Shown one piece after another: positions 7,046 to 16,465 of a DNA stretch of 64,000 nucleotides. Each line of letters begins with the position of its first letter. Positions within the stretch are counted from its first letter, which is position 1. The translations under genes and the position numbers were made by a program. The notes beneath the pieces were generated by a model that did no database searches, was not told where the DNA came from, and worked only from the letters and a program-made list of their open reading frames with translations. Source of the stretch: Microlunatus sagamiharensis (GTDB lineage Bacteria > Actinomycetota > Actinomycetes > Propionibacteriales > Propionibacteriaceae); the NCBI RefSeq assembly GCF_900105785.1, contig NZ_LT629799.1, forward strand, positions 4,154,001 to 4,218,000, written 5' to 3'.

Positions 7046-9397
7046 ATGCCCGTGACGACGCTGTCCGGCGGCAACCTGACGCTGGTCGCCATCGTCGGAG
7101 TGATCGCGATCGTGGCCCTGCTCATGGCGTACGTCTTCCGGCGCGAGGTCCTCGCCGCCGGTGACGGCACCGTGAACATGCAGAACATCGCCCAGGCCGT
7201 GCAGGAGGGCGCCAGCGCGTTCCTCAGCCGGCAGTTCCGCACCCTGGGGATCTTCGCCGTCGTCGCCTTCCTCCTGCTCCTGGCGCTGCCCGCCCACACC
7301 GACGAGGCCGGGGCCCACTGGGGCCTGCGCATCGCGCGGTCCATCGCCTTCCTGGCCGGTGCGGTCTTCTCCGGCCTGATCGGCTACCTCGGCATGTGGC
7401 TGGCCACCCGGGCCAACCTCCGGGTCGCCGCGGCCGCCCGCGTGGGCGCCGAGGGCCGCAGCCCGGCGATGAAGATCGCCTTCCGCACCGGCGCGCACGT
7501 GGGCATGGCCACCGTCGGCCTCGGCCTGCTCGGCGCCGCGCTCGTCGTCTTCCTCTTCCAGGGCGACGCCCCGGTGATCCTCGAGGGCTTCGGCTTCGGC
7601 GCGGCCATGCTCGCCATGTTCATGCGCGTGGGCGGCGGCATCTTCACCAAGGCCGCCGACGTGGGTGCGGACCTGGTCGGCAAGGTCGAGCAGGGCATCC
7701 CCGAGGACGACCCCCGCAACGCCGCGACCATCGCCGACAACGTCGGCGACAACGTGGGCGACTGCGCCGGCATGGCCGCTGACCTCTTCGAGTCCTACGC
7801 GGTGACCCTGGTCGCCTCGCTCATCCTCGGCAAGGCCGCCTTCGGCGAGGCCGGCCTGGTCTTCCCGCTGATCATCCCGGCCATCGGCGTCATCACCGCG
7901 ATGATCGGCATCTTCCTCACCAAGCCCCGCGACGGCGAGAACGGCCTGACGACGATCAACCGGGCCTTCTACCTCTCGGCCGGCATCAGCGCCGTCCTGA
8001 GCGTGATCGCCAGCCTCGTCTACCTGCCGGCGACCTTCGCCGAGCTCGGCGTCGACAACAGCGCCCCGGTCGGCAGCCCGCGCCTCGTCGCGATCATCTC
8101 GGTGATCATCGGCATCGTCCTGGCGGCCGCCATCCTCAGGCTGACGGGCTACTACACCGGCACCGAGGACAAGCCGGTCAAGACCGTCGGCCGCACCGCG
8201 CTGACCGGCGCCGCGACCGTCGTGCTGTCGGGCATCTCGCTCGGCCTCGAGTCGGCGGTCTACACCGCGCTCGTCATCGGCGCCGCCGTCTACGGCGCGT
8301 TCCTCGTGGGCGGTTCCGGCGTGGTCGGGCTCTTCGCCATCGCGCTCGCCGGCTGCGGGCTGCTGACCACGGTCGGCGTCATCGTGGCCATGGACACCTT
8401 CGGCCCGGTCTCCGACAACGCGCAGGGCATCGCCGAGATGTCGGGCGACGTGCACGGCGAGGGCGCGCAGATCCTCACCGAGCTCGACGCGGTCGGCAAC
8501 ACCACCAAGGCCATCACCAAGGGCATCGCGATCGCCACGGCCGTCCTCGCGGCGACCGCGCTCTTCGGCTCCTACACCGACTCCATCCGCGGCGTGCTCC
8601 TCGAGCGCTACCAGAGCTTCGTCGACGAGTCCGTGGTCTTCTCCCCGCAGACCCTCGTGGGCCTGATCATCGGCGCGGCGGTCGTCTTCCTCTTCTCCGG
8701 CCTGGCCATCAACGCGGTCAGCCGCGCGGCCGGCGCCGTGGTCTACGAGGTGCGCCGCCAGTTCCGCGAGATCCCCGGGATCATGGAGGGCACCGGCAAG
8801 CCCGAGTACGGCCGCGTCGTCGACATCGTCACGCGCGACTCGCAGCGCGAGCTGGCCACGCCCGGCCTGCTGGCCATCTGCGCGCCGATCGCCGTCGGCT
8901 TCGGCCTCGGCGCCCCGGCGCTCGCCGGCTACCTCGCCGGCGCCATCGCCTGTGGCACCCTGATGGCCGTCTTCCTGGCCAACTCCGGTGGCGCCTGGGA
9001 CAACGCGAAGAAGCTCGTCGAGGACGGCAACCACGGCGGCAAGGGCTCCGCGGCGCACGAGGCGACGATCATCGGCGACACCGTCGGCGACCCGTTCAAG
9101 GACACCGCCGGCCCGGCCATCAACCCGCTGATCAAGGTGATGAACCTCGTCGCCCTGCTCATCGCCCCGGCCGTCGTCGCGATGTCGCCGCTCAGCAGCT
9201 CCCCGAGCGCGGTCCGCTTCCTCATCGCCCTCGCGGCCGTCGCCGTCATCGTCGTCATGCTCGTCATCAGCGCCCGTCGCGGCGACTCGGGCATGCACGA
9301 CGACGGCTCCTCCTCGGGTACGCCGGCGGTCGGCACCGGCACCCAGGAGCAGGCCCAGACCGGCGTCACCGCGCCGGTGCAGGACCACCAGCACTGA
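7046..9397 (+). CDS. hppA: K+-independent H+-translocating pyrophosphatase
   Basis: This 783-residue membrane-bound pyrophosphatase couples pyrophosphate hydrolysis to proton export across the cytoplasmic membrane. It shows many hydrophobic segments (family standard about 16) and the substrate motifs DVGADLVGKVE (residues 205-215) and DNVGDNVGDCAGMAADLFESY. The segment GNTTKAITKG carries Lys488 where K+-dependent enzymes have alanine; this substitution is established as the marker of the K+-independent H+-pumping class. ATG 7046 follows AGGAGG at 7033-7038. The C-terminus adds a soluble Ser/Thr/Gln-rich tail. A strong hairpin follows the gene. Confidence 0.96.
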   Translation: MPVTTLSGGNLTLVAIVGVIAIVALLMAYVFRREVLAAGDGTVNMQNIAQAVQEGASAFLSRQFRTLGIFAVVAFLLLLALPAHTDEAGAHWGLRIARSIAFLAGAVFSGLIGYLGMWLATRANLRVAAAARVGAEGRSPAMKIAFRTGAHVGMATVGLGLLGAALVVFLFQGDAPVILEGFGFGAAMLAMFMRVGGGIFTKAADVGADLVGKVEQGIPEDDPRNAATIADNVGDNVGDCAGMAADLFESYAVTLVASLILGKAAFGEAGLVFPLIIPAIGVITAMIGIFLTKPRDGENGLTTINRAFYLSAGISAVLSVIASLVYLPATFAELGVDNSAPVGSPRLVAIISVIIGIVLAAAILRLTGYYTGTEDKPVKTVGRTALTGAATVVLSGISLGLESAVYTALVIGAAVYGAFLVGGSGVVGLFAIALAGCGLLTTVGVIVAMDTFGPVSDNAQGIAEMSGDVHGEGAQILTELDAVGNTTKAITKGIAIATAVLAATALFGSYTDSIRGVLLERYQSFVDESVVFSPQTLVGLIIGAAVVFLFSGLAINAVSRAAGAVVYEVRRQFREIPGIMEGTGKPEYGRVVDIVTRDSQRELATPGLLAICAPIAVGFGLGAPALAGYLAGAIACGTLMAVFLANSGGAWDNAKKLVEDGNHGGKGSAAHEATIIGDTVGDPFKDTAGPAINPLIKVMNLVALLIAPAVVAMSPLSSSPSAVRFLIALAAVAVIVVMLVISARRGDSGMHDDGSSSGTPAVGTGTQEQAQTGVTAPVQDHQH

Positions 9398-9416
9398 GCC
9401 CCACCCGCACCACCCC

Positions 9417-9447
9417 GAAGGGGCCGCTCCGTCGGAGCGGTCCCTTC
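9417..9447 (+). terminator. Hairpin terminator after hppA
   Basis: An inverted repeat (GAAGGGGCCGCTCC pairing with GGAGCGGTCCCTTC, one G-T pair, loop of 3) begins 19 bp after the hppA stop. Only a weak T-containing tail follows, as is common in high-G+C actinobacteria. Confidence 0.7.
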
Positions 9448-9561
9448 GTGCTTCACCGGCCCGGCAGACTTCCCGTCGGCCGACCCACCGGCCGACCGAC
9501 GACCGAGACCGTGACCGACCGCCCGGTCCAGCCGCACGCACCCGACCCGAGGAGCCCTCTC

Positions 9562-10377
9562 GTGACCCCGAGCGACCCGGCCGCCGACCGCGGCCCCGCG
9601 ACCGACTGGTTCACCCGGCCCTCGGCGACGTCGACCGGCTCCCTGAACCTTGCGTACAACGCCCTCGACCGCCACGTCGTGCGCGGCCGGGCCGACGAGC
9701 CCGCGCTGCTGCACCCCTTCGCCGCGGCCGGCCGGCGCTCCTCCTACTCCTACGCCGAGCTGCTCGAGCGGGTCGCGCAGCTGGGCGGGGCGTTCCGCGA
9801 GCTCGGCGTGCGCCCCGGCCGGCAGGTCGTGCTCGCCCTGCCGCTGGTGCCCGAGCTGGTCATCGGCCTGCTCGCCTGCGCCCGGGTCGGCGCGGTCGCC
9901 GTCCCCGTCCTCGACGACGCACCCGGAGCCGTACGCCGGCTGGGGTCCGACCCGGCGCTCGACCGGCCGGCGGTCGTCCTCGTCGACGCGCCCCGCAGGG
10001 CGGCGGTCCAGAGCGTCCTCCTCGCCGCGGGCCGCACGCCCGACCACCAGGTCGTGCTGCGCCCCGAGCCCGGGACCATGGACGCCACGATCGGCGACTT
10101 CGACATGGCCGTCGTCATGAAGCCGGGGTCGTTCGAGCCGGCGTGGGCCGAGGACCTGCCGGCGGAGACGGGCCTGCTCGTGCGGCTTGGCGAGGGCGAC
10201 GCCGACCCGGCCCGGACCTACGACCACCGCTGGACCGTCGACCTGACCGCCCGGGCGGCACGAGCCGGCTGGGCCCCCGGGAGCTTCGTCGCCCCCGCCG
10301 ACGACCCGACCGACGCCTCGCCGTACGGCGCCCTGCTCGGGCCGCTGCTGGTCGGCGCGACCGTCGAGCTGCGCTGA
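9562..10377 (+). CDS. Truncated acyl-CoA synthetase-like (AMP-binding N-terminal) protein
   Basis: This 271-residue protein matches only the N-terminal part of acetyl/propionyl-CoA synthetases: NLAYNALDRHV near the start, YSYAELLERVAQLGGAFRELGVRPGRQVVLALPLVPELVIGLLACARVGAVAVPV, then a divergent tail. The family's adenylation signatures (the YTSGTTG-type phosphate loop, the C-terminal hinge and the catalytic lysine) are absent, so ligase activity is unlikely. Actinobacterial short AMP-binding-like proteins such as TIGR03089 are a possible family. GTG 9562 was chosen for GAGGAG just upstream. It is coupled to the next methyltransferase gene through TGATG. The role is unknown. Confidence 0.68.
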   Translation: MTPSDPAADRGPATDWFTRPSATSTGSLNLAYNALDRHVVRGRADEPALLHPFAAAGRRSSYSYAELLERVAQLGGAFRELGVRPGRQVVLALPLVPELVIGLLACARVGAVAVPVLDDAPGAVRRLGSDPALDRPAVVLVDAPRRAAVQSVLLAAGRTPDHQVVLRPEPGTMDATIGDFDMAVVMKPGSFEPAWAEDLPAETGLLVRLGEGDADPARTYDHRWTVDLTARAARAGWAPGSFVAPADDPTDASPYGALLGPLLVGATVELR

Positions 10378-11969
10378 TGGCCTCCGACGCGAACGCCCCC
10401 GCCGGCCTGCGGCCCGGCGCGGACGACCGGCTGCTCACGCGCGAGCAGTGCGCCGAGCTGACCGAGACCTTCACCGCGCACCGCTACGAGGTCGACGCCG
10501 TCGTCGACGCCGTGGGGGAGCGGGCCCACGCCGCCCTCGGCCGCAACGCGACCGTCCCGTCGCGACTCGCCCTCGCCGGGCGCGACGACCCGCTCGCCAC
10601 GCTGACCCGGCTCTGGCTGCTGCAGGACACGGTGCCGCGCCGCGACCTCGACCGCGCGCTGCCCGGTCTCGTCCCGGTGCTCGTGGGCGCTGGCGTCCTC
10701 GCCGCCGACGACACCTCCGCGCGGGCGCTCGTCGACCTGCGCCCCTACTCCTCCGACGACTCCGGCACGGGCCACGACGCCTGGATCGCCTCCGACCTCA
10801 CGCCCGGCCTCGACACCCGGGTCACCCCGATGCGGCCCGACTTCGTCCTCGGGGTGTCGTCGGCCTCCTCGACGCTGGCGCAGCTGACCGTGCGCCGGCC
10901 GGTCGGGCGGGCGCTCGACCTCGGCACCGGCTGCGGCGTGCAGAGCCTGCACCTCGCCCACCACGCCCGCGAGGTCGTCGCCACCGACCTCAACCCGCGC
11001 GCGCTGACCCTCGCCCGGCTGACGGCCGACCTCAACGGCCTCGACGTCGACCTGCGCCACGGCGACCTGTACGCGCCCGTGGCCGGCGAGCGCTTCGACC
11101 TGGTCGTGACCAACCCGCCGTACGTGCTGTCGCCGCCGACCGGCGAGCGCCTCACCTACCGCGAGGGGACCCGCACGTCCGACGGGCTGGTCGAGGCCGT
11201 GGTCCGCCAGGGCGTCGACCACCTCGCCGACGGCGGCCTGCTCCAGGTGCTGGCCAACTGGGCGCACGTGCGTGGTCAGGACTGGCGCGACCGGGTCTCG
11301 GGCTGGGTGCCCGACGAGGTGGACCTGCACGTCGTCGAGCGGGAGGTCCTCGACCCGTACGCCTACGTCGAGCTCTGGCTGGCCGACGCGGGGCTCACCG
11401 GCGCGCCGGACTACGCCGAGCGCTACGCCGCCTGGTGCGCCTACTTCGACGACCTCGGGATCGAGGGCGTGGGGATGGGCTGGGTCGTCGCGCGTCGGCA
11501 CGGCGGGTCGGAACCGCACCGGACGCTGGAGAGCTGGCCGTACGCGGTGGAGCAGCCGGTCGCCCCGGCGCTCGCCCGCGAGCTCGACGTCGTCGGACGC
11601 TGGCGCGGGCGCAGCGCCGACGAGGTCCTCGGCACCGCCTGGCGCCTCGCGCCCGACGTCGTCGAGGAGACGACGGGAGCGCCCGGGGCGGCCGACCCGT
11701 CCTCGATCGTGCTGCGCCAGCAGCGGGGGCTGCGCCGCGCCGTCGCGCTCGACACCGCGGAGGCCGGCGTGCTGGGGGCCTGCGACGGGGACCTGTCGCT
11801 GCGCACCCTGGTCGACACCGTCGCCGGGCTGCTCGACGTGGACGCGGGGGCGCTGGCCACCGAGCTCGTCGCCCGCGTCCGGGTCCTCGCGGTGGACGGA
11901 GTGCTCGAGGAGGCCGGCCCGCCGGCGGGAGCCCCGGCAGGAGGGGCGGCGCCGCTGTCGGCCCGGTGA
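10377..11969 (+). CDS. PrmC/HemK-like class I methyltransferase
   Basis: This is a 530-residue protein with three parts: a helical N-terminal region (about 1-170), a Rossmann methyltransferase core with DLGTGCGVQ at about residue 181, and NPPY at 246-249, followed by a long C-terminal region (about 330-530). NPPY is the substrate motif of enzymes that methylate a planar nitrogen, such as the release-factor glutamine methyltransferase PrmC, or adenine in DNA. The short linker between motif I and NPPY without a DNA-recognition domain favours a PrmC-like protein methyltransferase. ATG 10377 overlaps the preceding stop. The real substrate is not evident; prmC itself is normally near prfA, which is not here. 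Confidence 0.78.
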   Translation: MASDANAPAGLRPGADDRLLTREQCAELTETFTAHRYEVDAVVDAVGERAHAALGRNATVPSRLALAGRDDPLATLTRLWLLQDTVPRRDLDRALPGLVPVLVGAGVLAADDTSARALVDLRPYSSDDSGTGHDAWIASDLTPGLDTRVTPMRPDFVLGVSSASSTLAQLTVRRPVGRALDLGTGCGVQSLHLAHHAREVVATDLNPRALTLARLTADLNGLDVDLRHGDLYAPVAGERFDLVVTNPPYVLSPPTGERLTYREGTRTSDGLVEAVVRQGVDHLADGGLLQVLANWAHVRGQDWRDRVSGWVPDEVDLHVVEREVLDPYAYVELWLADAGLTGAPDYAERYAAWCAYFDDLGIEGVGMGWVVARRHGGSEPHRTLESWPYAVEQPVAPALARELDVVGRWRGRSADEVLGTAWRLAPDVVEETTGAPGAADPSSIVLRQQRGLRRAVALDTAEAGVLGACDGDLSLRTLVDTVAGLLDVDAGALATELVARVRVLAVDGVLEEAGPPAGAPAGGAAPLSAR

Positions 11970-12037
11970 GGCAGGATCGCGGCGAGGAATGGTCGTCGCG
12001 CGCGGATCGTTGCGGCCGGCAGGGGTAGACAGGGCCG

Positions 12038-12043
12038 TAGAGT
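12038..12043 (+). promoter_or_regulatory. Probable -10 element of topA
   Basis: TAGAGT lies about 46 bp before the GTG start chosen for topA and would give a leader of about 40 nt carrying the GGAGGA ribosome-binding site at 12080-12085. I cannot assign a -35 with confidence. Confidence 0.4.
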
Positions 12044-12089
12044 GTGCCCGCCCACGCCCGAGGGGCGCGAGCACCAGATGGAGGAACAG

Positions 12090-14945
12090 GTGGCCAAGGC
12101 TGCAGCAGGTCGGCCGAAGACCGGCGGAGGCGGGCGGAGCCTCGTCATCGTCGAGTCGCCGACCAAGGTCGCGAGCATCGCGAGCTACCTCGGCGACGGC
12201 TACATCGTCGAGTCCAGCCGCGGTCACGTGCGCGACCTGCCCACCGGTGCCGCCGAGGTCCCCGCCAAGTACAAGGGTGAGAAGTGGGCCCGCACCGGCG
12301 TCGACGTCGAGCACGACTTCGAGCCGCTCTACGTGGTCAACCCCGACAAGAAGTCGACGATGCGCTCCCTCAAGGACGCGCTGGCCCAGGTCGACCAGCT
12401 CCTGCTGGCGACCGACGACGACCGCGAGGGCGAGGCCATCGCCTGGCACCTGCTGCAGGAGCTCAAGCCCAAGGTCCCGGCCCGGCGGATGGTGTTCCGC
12501 GAGATCACCCCCAAGGCCATCGCCGAGGCCGTCGCCAACCCGCGCGACCTCGACACCGACCTGGTGGACGCGCAGGAGACCCGTCGGATCCTCGACCGCC
12601 TCTACGGCTACGAGGTCTCCCCGGTGCTGTGGAAGAAGGTCATGCCCCGGCTCTCGGCCGGGCGCGTGCAGTCGGTCGCCACCCGCCTCGTGGTCGAGCG
12701 CGAGCGCGAGCGGATCGCCTTCCGCACCGCCTCCTACTGGGACCTCGACGCCGTGCTCGACGCCGGTGCCGAGGCCGAGCCCCCGCACTTCCCCGCCCGC
12801 CTGACGCGGGTCGGTGAGCGCCGCGTCGCGCAGGGCCGCGACTTCGACAGCCACGGCCAGCTCGTGAACCGGCCGAACGAGGTGCTGGTGCACCTCGACG
12901 AGGCCCAGACCCGGGCGCTCGCGGCCTCGCTGGAGACCGCGCCGTTCCGGGTGGCCGGGGTCGACTCCAAGCCCTACACGCGCAAGCCGTACGCGCCCTT
13001 CCGCACGACGACGCTGCAGCAGGAGGCCGGCCGCAAGCTCGGCTTCACCGCGCAGCGCACGATGTCGGTCGCGCAGGACCTCTACGAGGGCGGCTTCATC
13101 ACCTACATGCGTACGGACTCCTCCGTGCTGTCCGACACGGCGATCAACGCGGCACGGGCGCAGGTGACGCAGCTGTTCGGCAGCGACTACCTGCCGAGCG
13201 CCCCGCGCGTCTACGCCTCCAAGGTCAAGAACGCCCAGGAGGCGCACGAGGCGGTCCGCCCGGCGGGCGACACCTTCCGCACCCCGGCGCAGACCGGCCT
13301 GCGCGGCGACCAGTTCCGTCTCTACGAGCTGATCTGGATGCGCACCATCGCCTCGCAGATGAAGGACGCCGAGGGCTTCTCCACCACCGTCCGCATCGAG
13401 GCGACCCCGGCCGACGGCGAGCGCTGCACCTTCGTGGCGTCGGGCCGCACGATCACCTTCCACGGCTTCCTCAAGGCCTACGTCGAGTCCACCGACGAGC
13501 CCGGCGGCAGCGGCGACGACGCGCAGGCGCGCCTGCCGCAGCTGCGCGAGGACCAGGAGCTGCGCGCGGAGTCGCTGACCCCTGCCGGCCACGAGACCCG
13601 GCCGCCGGCCCGCTACACCGAACCGTCGCTGGTCGCGAAGCTCGAGGAGCTCGAGATCGGGCGTCCCTCGACGTACGCCTCGATCATCCGCACGATCACC
13701 AGCCGCGACTACGTGTTCAAGAAGGGCTCGGCGCTCGTCCCGACGTGGCTGGCGTTCGCGGTCACGCGGCTGCTGGAGGAGCACTTCCCGGGGCTGGTGG
13801 ACTACAAGTTCACCGCGCAGATGGAGGACACCCTCGACGAGATCGCGAGCGGCAACGCCGAGCGCGTCGCGGTGCTCACCGACTTCTACTTCGGCGCCGG
13901 CGGCAAGCCCGCGCCGGTCGACGCGAGCGGACCGGACGCACCAGCCGCGCCCGCCGCGCCGGTCGAGGTGCCCAGCGGCCACGAGGGCCTGCAGCGCCTC
14001 GTCTCCGAGCTGGGGGACATCGACGCCCGACGGCTGTCGACCTTCCCGATCGGCGACCTCGGCTCCGACGTCGTCGTCCGGGTCGGGCGCTACGGCACCT
14101 ACGTCGAGGACTCCGAGGGCCGCCGCGCCAACGTCGACGACGAGCTGCCGCCCGACGAGCTCACCCTCGAGCTGGCGACCGAGCTGCTCAGCAAGCCGAT
14201 GGGCGAGGAGCGCGAGCTCGGCACCGACCCCGAGACCCACCGCACGGTGGTGGCCAAGCAGGGCCGCTTCGGGCCGTACGTGACCGAGGTCCTCGAGGAG
14301 GGCGCGCCCAAGAACGCGAAGCCGCGCACCGGCTCGCTGTTCGCCTCGATGAGCGTCGACACCGTGACCCTCGAGGACGCGCTCAAGCTCATGAGCCTGC
14401 CGCGCGTGGTCGGCGTGGGTGCCGACGGCGAGGAGATCACCGCGCAGAACGGCCGCTACGGCCCGTACCTGAAGAAGGGCACGGACTCGCGCTCGCTGAC
14501 CAGCGAGGACGAGATCTTCGACATCACCCTCGAGCAGGCCGAGGCGATCTACGCCCAGCCCAAGCAGCGCGGGCGGGCCGCGGCCAAGCCGCCGCTGGCC
14601 GAGCTGGGCCCCGACCCGGTGTCGGGCAGGCCGATGGTGGTCAAGGACGGGCGCTTCGGCGCGTACGTCACCGACGGCGAGGTCAACGCGACCCTGCGCC
14701 GCGACGACGAGGTGGCGACGCTGACCGCGGAGCGCGCGGCCGAGCTGCTCGCGGAGAAGCGGGCCAAGGGTCCGGCGCCGAAGAAGACCACGCGTCGGGC
14801 GCCGGCGAAGAAGACCGCGACCAAGTCGGCGGCCAAGACCACGACGGCCAAGAAGGCCGCCGCCAAGAAGGCGCCGGCCGCGAAGTCCGCTGCCGCCAAG
14901 ACGGCGGCCAAGCCCCGCGCGGCGGCGTCCTCCTCGCCCTCCTGA
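12090..14945 (+). CDS. topA: DNA topoisomerase I
   Basis: This is a 951-residue type IA topoisomerase that relaxes negative supercoils. The Toprim domain begins at LVIVESPTK, and its metal motif DDDREGEAIAWH is at residues 109-120. The active-site tyrosine is Y339 in FITYMRTDS. The C-terminal half holds repeated actinobacterial topoisomerase I domains (several GRYG/GRFGPYV units). The last ~60 residues are a Lys/Ala-rich tail, known in actinobacteria to promote strand passage. GTG 12090 is preferred over ATG 12078 because GGAGGA sits 4-5 nt before it. It overlaps the next gene by one base (TGATG). Confidence 0.96.
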   Translation: MAKAAAGRPKTGGGGRSLVIVESPTKVASIASYLGDGYIVESSRGHVRDLPTGAAEVPAKYKGEKWARTGVDVEHDFEPLYVVNPDKKSTMRSLKDALAQVDQLLLATDDDREGEAIAWHLLQELKPKVPARRMVFREITPKAIAEAVANPRDLDTDLVDAQETRRILDRLYGYEVSPVLWKKVMPRLSAGRVQSVATRLVVERERERIAFRTASYWDLDAVLDAGAEAEPPHFPARLTRVGERRVAQGRDFDSHGQLVNRPNEVLVHLDEAQTRALAASLETAPFRVAGVDSKPYTRKPYAPFRTTTLQQEAGRKLGFTAQRTMSVAQDLYEGGFITYMRTDSSVLSDTAINAARAQVTQLFGSDYLPSAPRVYASKVKNAQEAHEAVRPAGDTFRTPAQTGLRGDQFRLYELIWMRTIASQMKDAEGFSTTVRIEATPADGERCTFVASGRTITFHGFLKAYVESTDEPGGSGDDAQARLPQLREDQELRAESLTPAGHETRPPARYTEPSLVAKLEELEIGRPSTYASIIRTITSRDYVFKKGSALVPTWLAFAVTRLLEEHFPGLVDYKFTAQMEDTLDEIASGNAERVAVLTDFYFGAGGKPAPVDASGPDAPAAPAAPVEVPSGHEGLQRLVSELGDIDARRLSTFPIGDLGSDVVVRVGRYGTYVEDSEGRRANVDDELPPDELTLELATELLSKPMGEERELGTDPETHRTVVAKQGRFGPYVTEVLEEGAPKNAKPRTGSLFASMSVDTVTLEDALKLMSLPRVVGVGADGEEITAQNGRYGPYLKKGTDSRSLTSEDEIFDITLEQAEAIYAQPKQRGRAAAKPPLAELGPDPVSGRPMVVKDGRFGAYVTDGEVNATLRRDDEVATLTAERAAELLAEKRAKGPAPKKTTRRAPAKKTATKSAAKTTTAKKAAAKKAPAAKSAAAKTAAKPRAAASSSPS

Positions 14946-16465
14946 TGGCGAAGGGCTCCACGAGGAAGGGCGGTCCCGGCACGGCCGGGCCTCTCAAGGC
15001 GGGCAAGCTGGGTAAGGCGGGCAAGGCCGGCAAAGTGGGCAAGGCCCGCACGCCGGGCGGCCCGGAGGTACGTCTCCTCGTCGAGGACACGCCGGAACCG
15101 TCACGGCCCGGACGCCCTCCGGGCCAACGGCTCTACGACGTGCCCTTCAGCTCGCCGGAGCCGCGGCTGGTCAACCGCGAGGTCGGGCTGCACAACGTCG
15201 TCGCACGGGCGGGGCACAACGCCGCGTACACGATCGACGTCACCCTCCTCGACGCGCCCGACCACCGCCTCAGCCGCTCCGGCGTGCTGCTGGCGCACCG
15301 GGTGCTGGACGGGCGGGGGGAGTGGTTCCTCACCGCGCCCGACTGGCGGCCGCTGCTGCCGAAGGACCACGTCGAGCCGATGGGCGACGCCGACCTGCCC
15401 GAGGAGCTGACCTCGCTCATCCGGCCGCTGCGGCGCCGGGCGACGCTCGGCCCGGTCGCGGCGCTGAACTGCGACCGCCGCGAGTTCGCGCTGCGCGACG
15501 ACGCCGGCTCGACCCTCGCCCTGCTCCGCGACGACAAGGTGACGGTGCGCCGCGGCGGCCTCACCACCGCCCGCTACCGCGAGGTCACCGTGACGCCGGT
15601 CGGGCCCGGGCTCACCGCCGACCAGCGCGCCTCGGTCGAGCGGGCCTTCCGCCTCGTCGGCGCCAACCGCGTCCCGCGCTTCCCGCGCCTCGTCACCCGG
15701 CTCGGCGCGCCGGCGACCGGACCGTCCGACATCCCCGACGAGCAGGCGCTCGACCCGGCGATGCCCTTCCGCGCCTTCGTCGCGGCCGCGGTGGGCAACC
15801 GGCTGCGCGAGATCGTGCGCTGCGACCTGGCCCTGCGCCACGGCGACGACGACGCCCTCGTCCGCCTGACGGCGGAGGCGGCGGCGCTGCGCCGAGAGCT
15901 CGCCGGTCTGGCGCCGGCCCTCGAGGGGCCCTGGGAGGAGGACCTGCGCGACGACCTCGACTGGCTCGTGGCGGCCGGGGTCAGCCCGGGCGTGCTGCGG
16001 TCCGAGCGCTACCTCTCCGTGCTCGAGCGGCTCGTCTCGGCCGCCCGCTCGCCCCAGCTGGTCGTCGACGGCGGCGAGCCGACGGCCGCGCTGCTGGCCG
16101 GGCTGCTGCAGGCGGAGACGAAGCGTCTGCGCGAGGTCGCCGACCCGCTGCGCACCGACTCCGGCGACGCCGCCTGGCGCCAGGTCGGCGGCGTGGTCGC
16201 CCGCCTGCGCGGGCTCGCCACCGCCTCGTCGGTCGTGCTGCCGGAGGAGTCGGCCGCCGCGCTCGCGCTGCTCCGCAAGCCCGCGCGGCTGCTCGAGGCC
16301 GTCCGCCTGGGCGACGTGCCCGCGCCGCCCGCCGTCGCCGGGCTCTCCCCGGCCGACGCCTTCGCCGCGGGCCGCGAGTACGAGCGCACCCGGCAGCGCG
16401 ACCGCCGGGCGCGCCAGGACTTCGTCGAGCGCTGGGCGAAGACGGTCCGGAGGCGGAGCGCGTGA
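14945..16465 (+). CDS. Degenerate CYTH-CHAD domain protein
   Basis: This 506-residue protein starts with a Lys/Gly-rich low-complexity tail (KAG/KVG repeats, residues 18-35). The region ~65-245 resembles a CYTH (triphosphate tunnel) domain: LLDAPDHRLSRSGVLLAHRV matches the D-T-PD-RL--G--LR strand pair, and LGPVAALNCDRREFALRDDAGSTLALLRDDKV matches its middle strands. The remainder is a helical CHAD-like domain ending in a basic stretch. The N-terminal ExExK catalytic motif of CYTH phosphatases is not visible, so activity may be lost. It starts within the topA stop and overlaps tmk, so it is expressed with DNA replication genes. CHAD domains are known to bind polyphosphate; that role here is inference. 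Confidence 0.62.
   Translation: MAKGSTRKGGPGTAGPLKAGKLGKAGKAGKVGKARTPGGPEVRLLVEDTPEPSRPGRPPGQRLYDVPFSSPEPRLVNREVGLHNVVARAGHNAAYTIDVTLLDAPDHRLSRSGVLLAHRVLDGRGEWFLTAPDWRPLLPKDHVEPMGDADLPEELTSLIRPLRRRATLGPVAALNCDRREFALRDDAGSTLALLRDDKVTVRRGGLTTARYREVTVTPVGPGLTADQRASVERAFRLVGANRVPRFPRLVTRLGAPATGPSDIPDEQALDPAMPFRAFVAAAVGNRLREIVRCDLALRHGDDDALVRLTAEAAALRRELAGLAPALEGPWEEDLRDDLDWLVAAGVSPGVLRSERYLSVLERLVSAARSPQLVVDGGEPTAALLAGLLQAETKRLREVADPLRTDSGDAAWRQVGGVVARLRGLATASSVVLPEESAAALALLRKPARLLEAVRLGDVPAPPAVAGLSPADAFAAGREYERTRQRDRRARQDFVERWAKTVRRRSA

Noticed and set aside
7022-9541. 839-codon minus-strand open frame opposite hppA
   Set aside because: The translation is Asp/Gly/Arg/Glu-rich without structure; the plus strand encodes an intact pyrophosphatase with all motifs.
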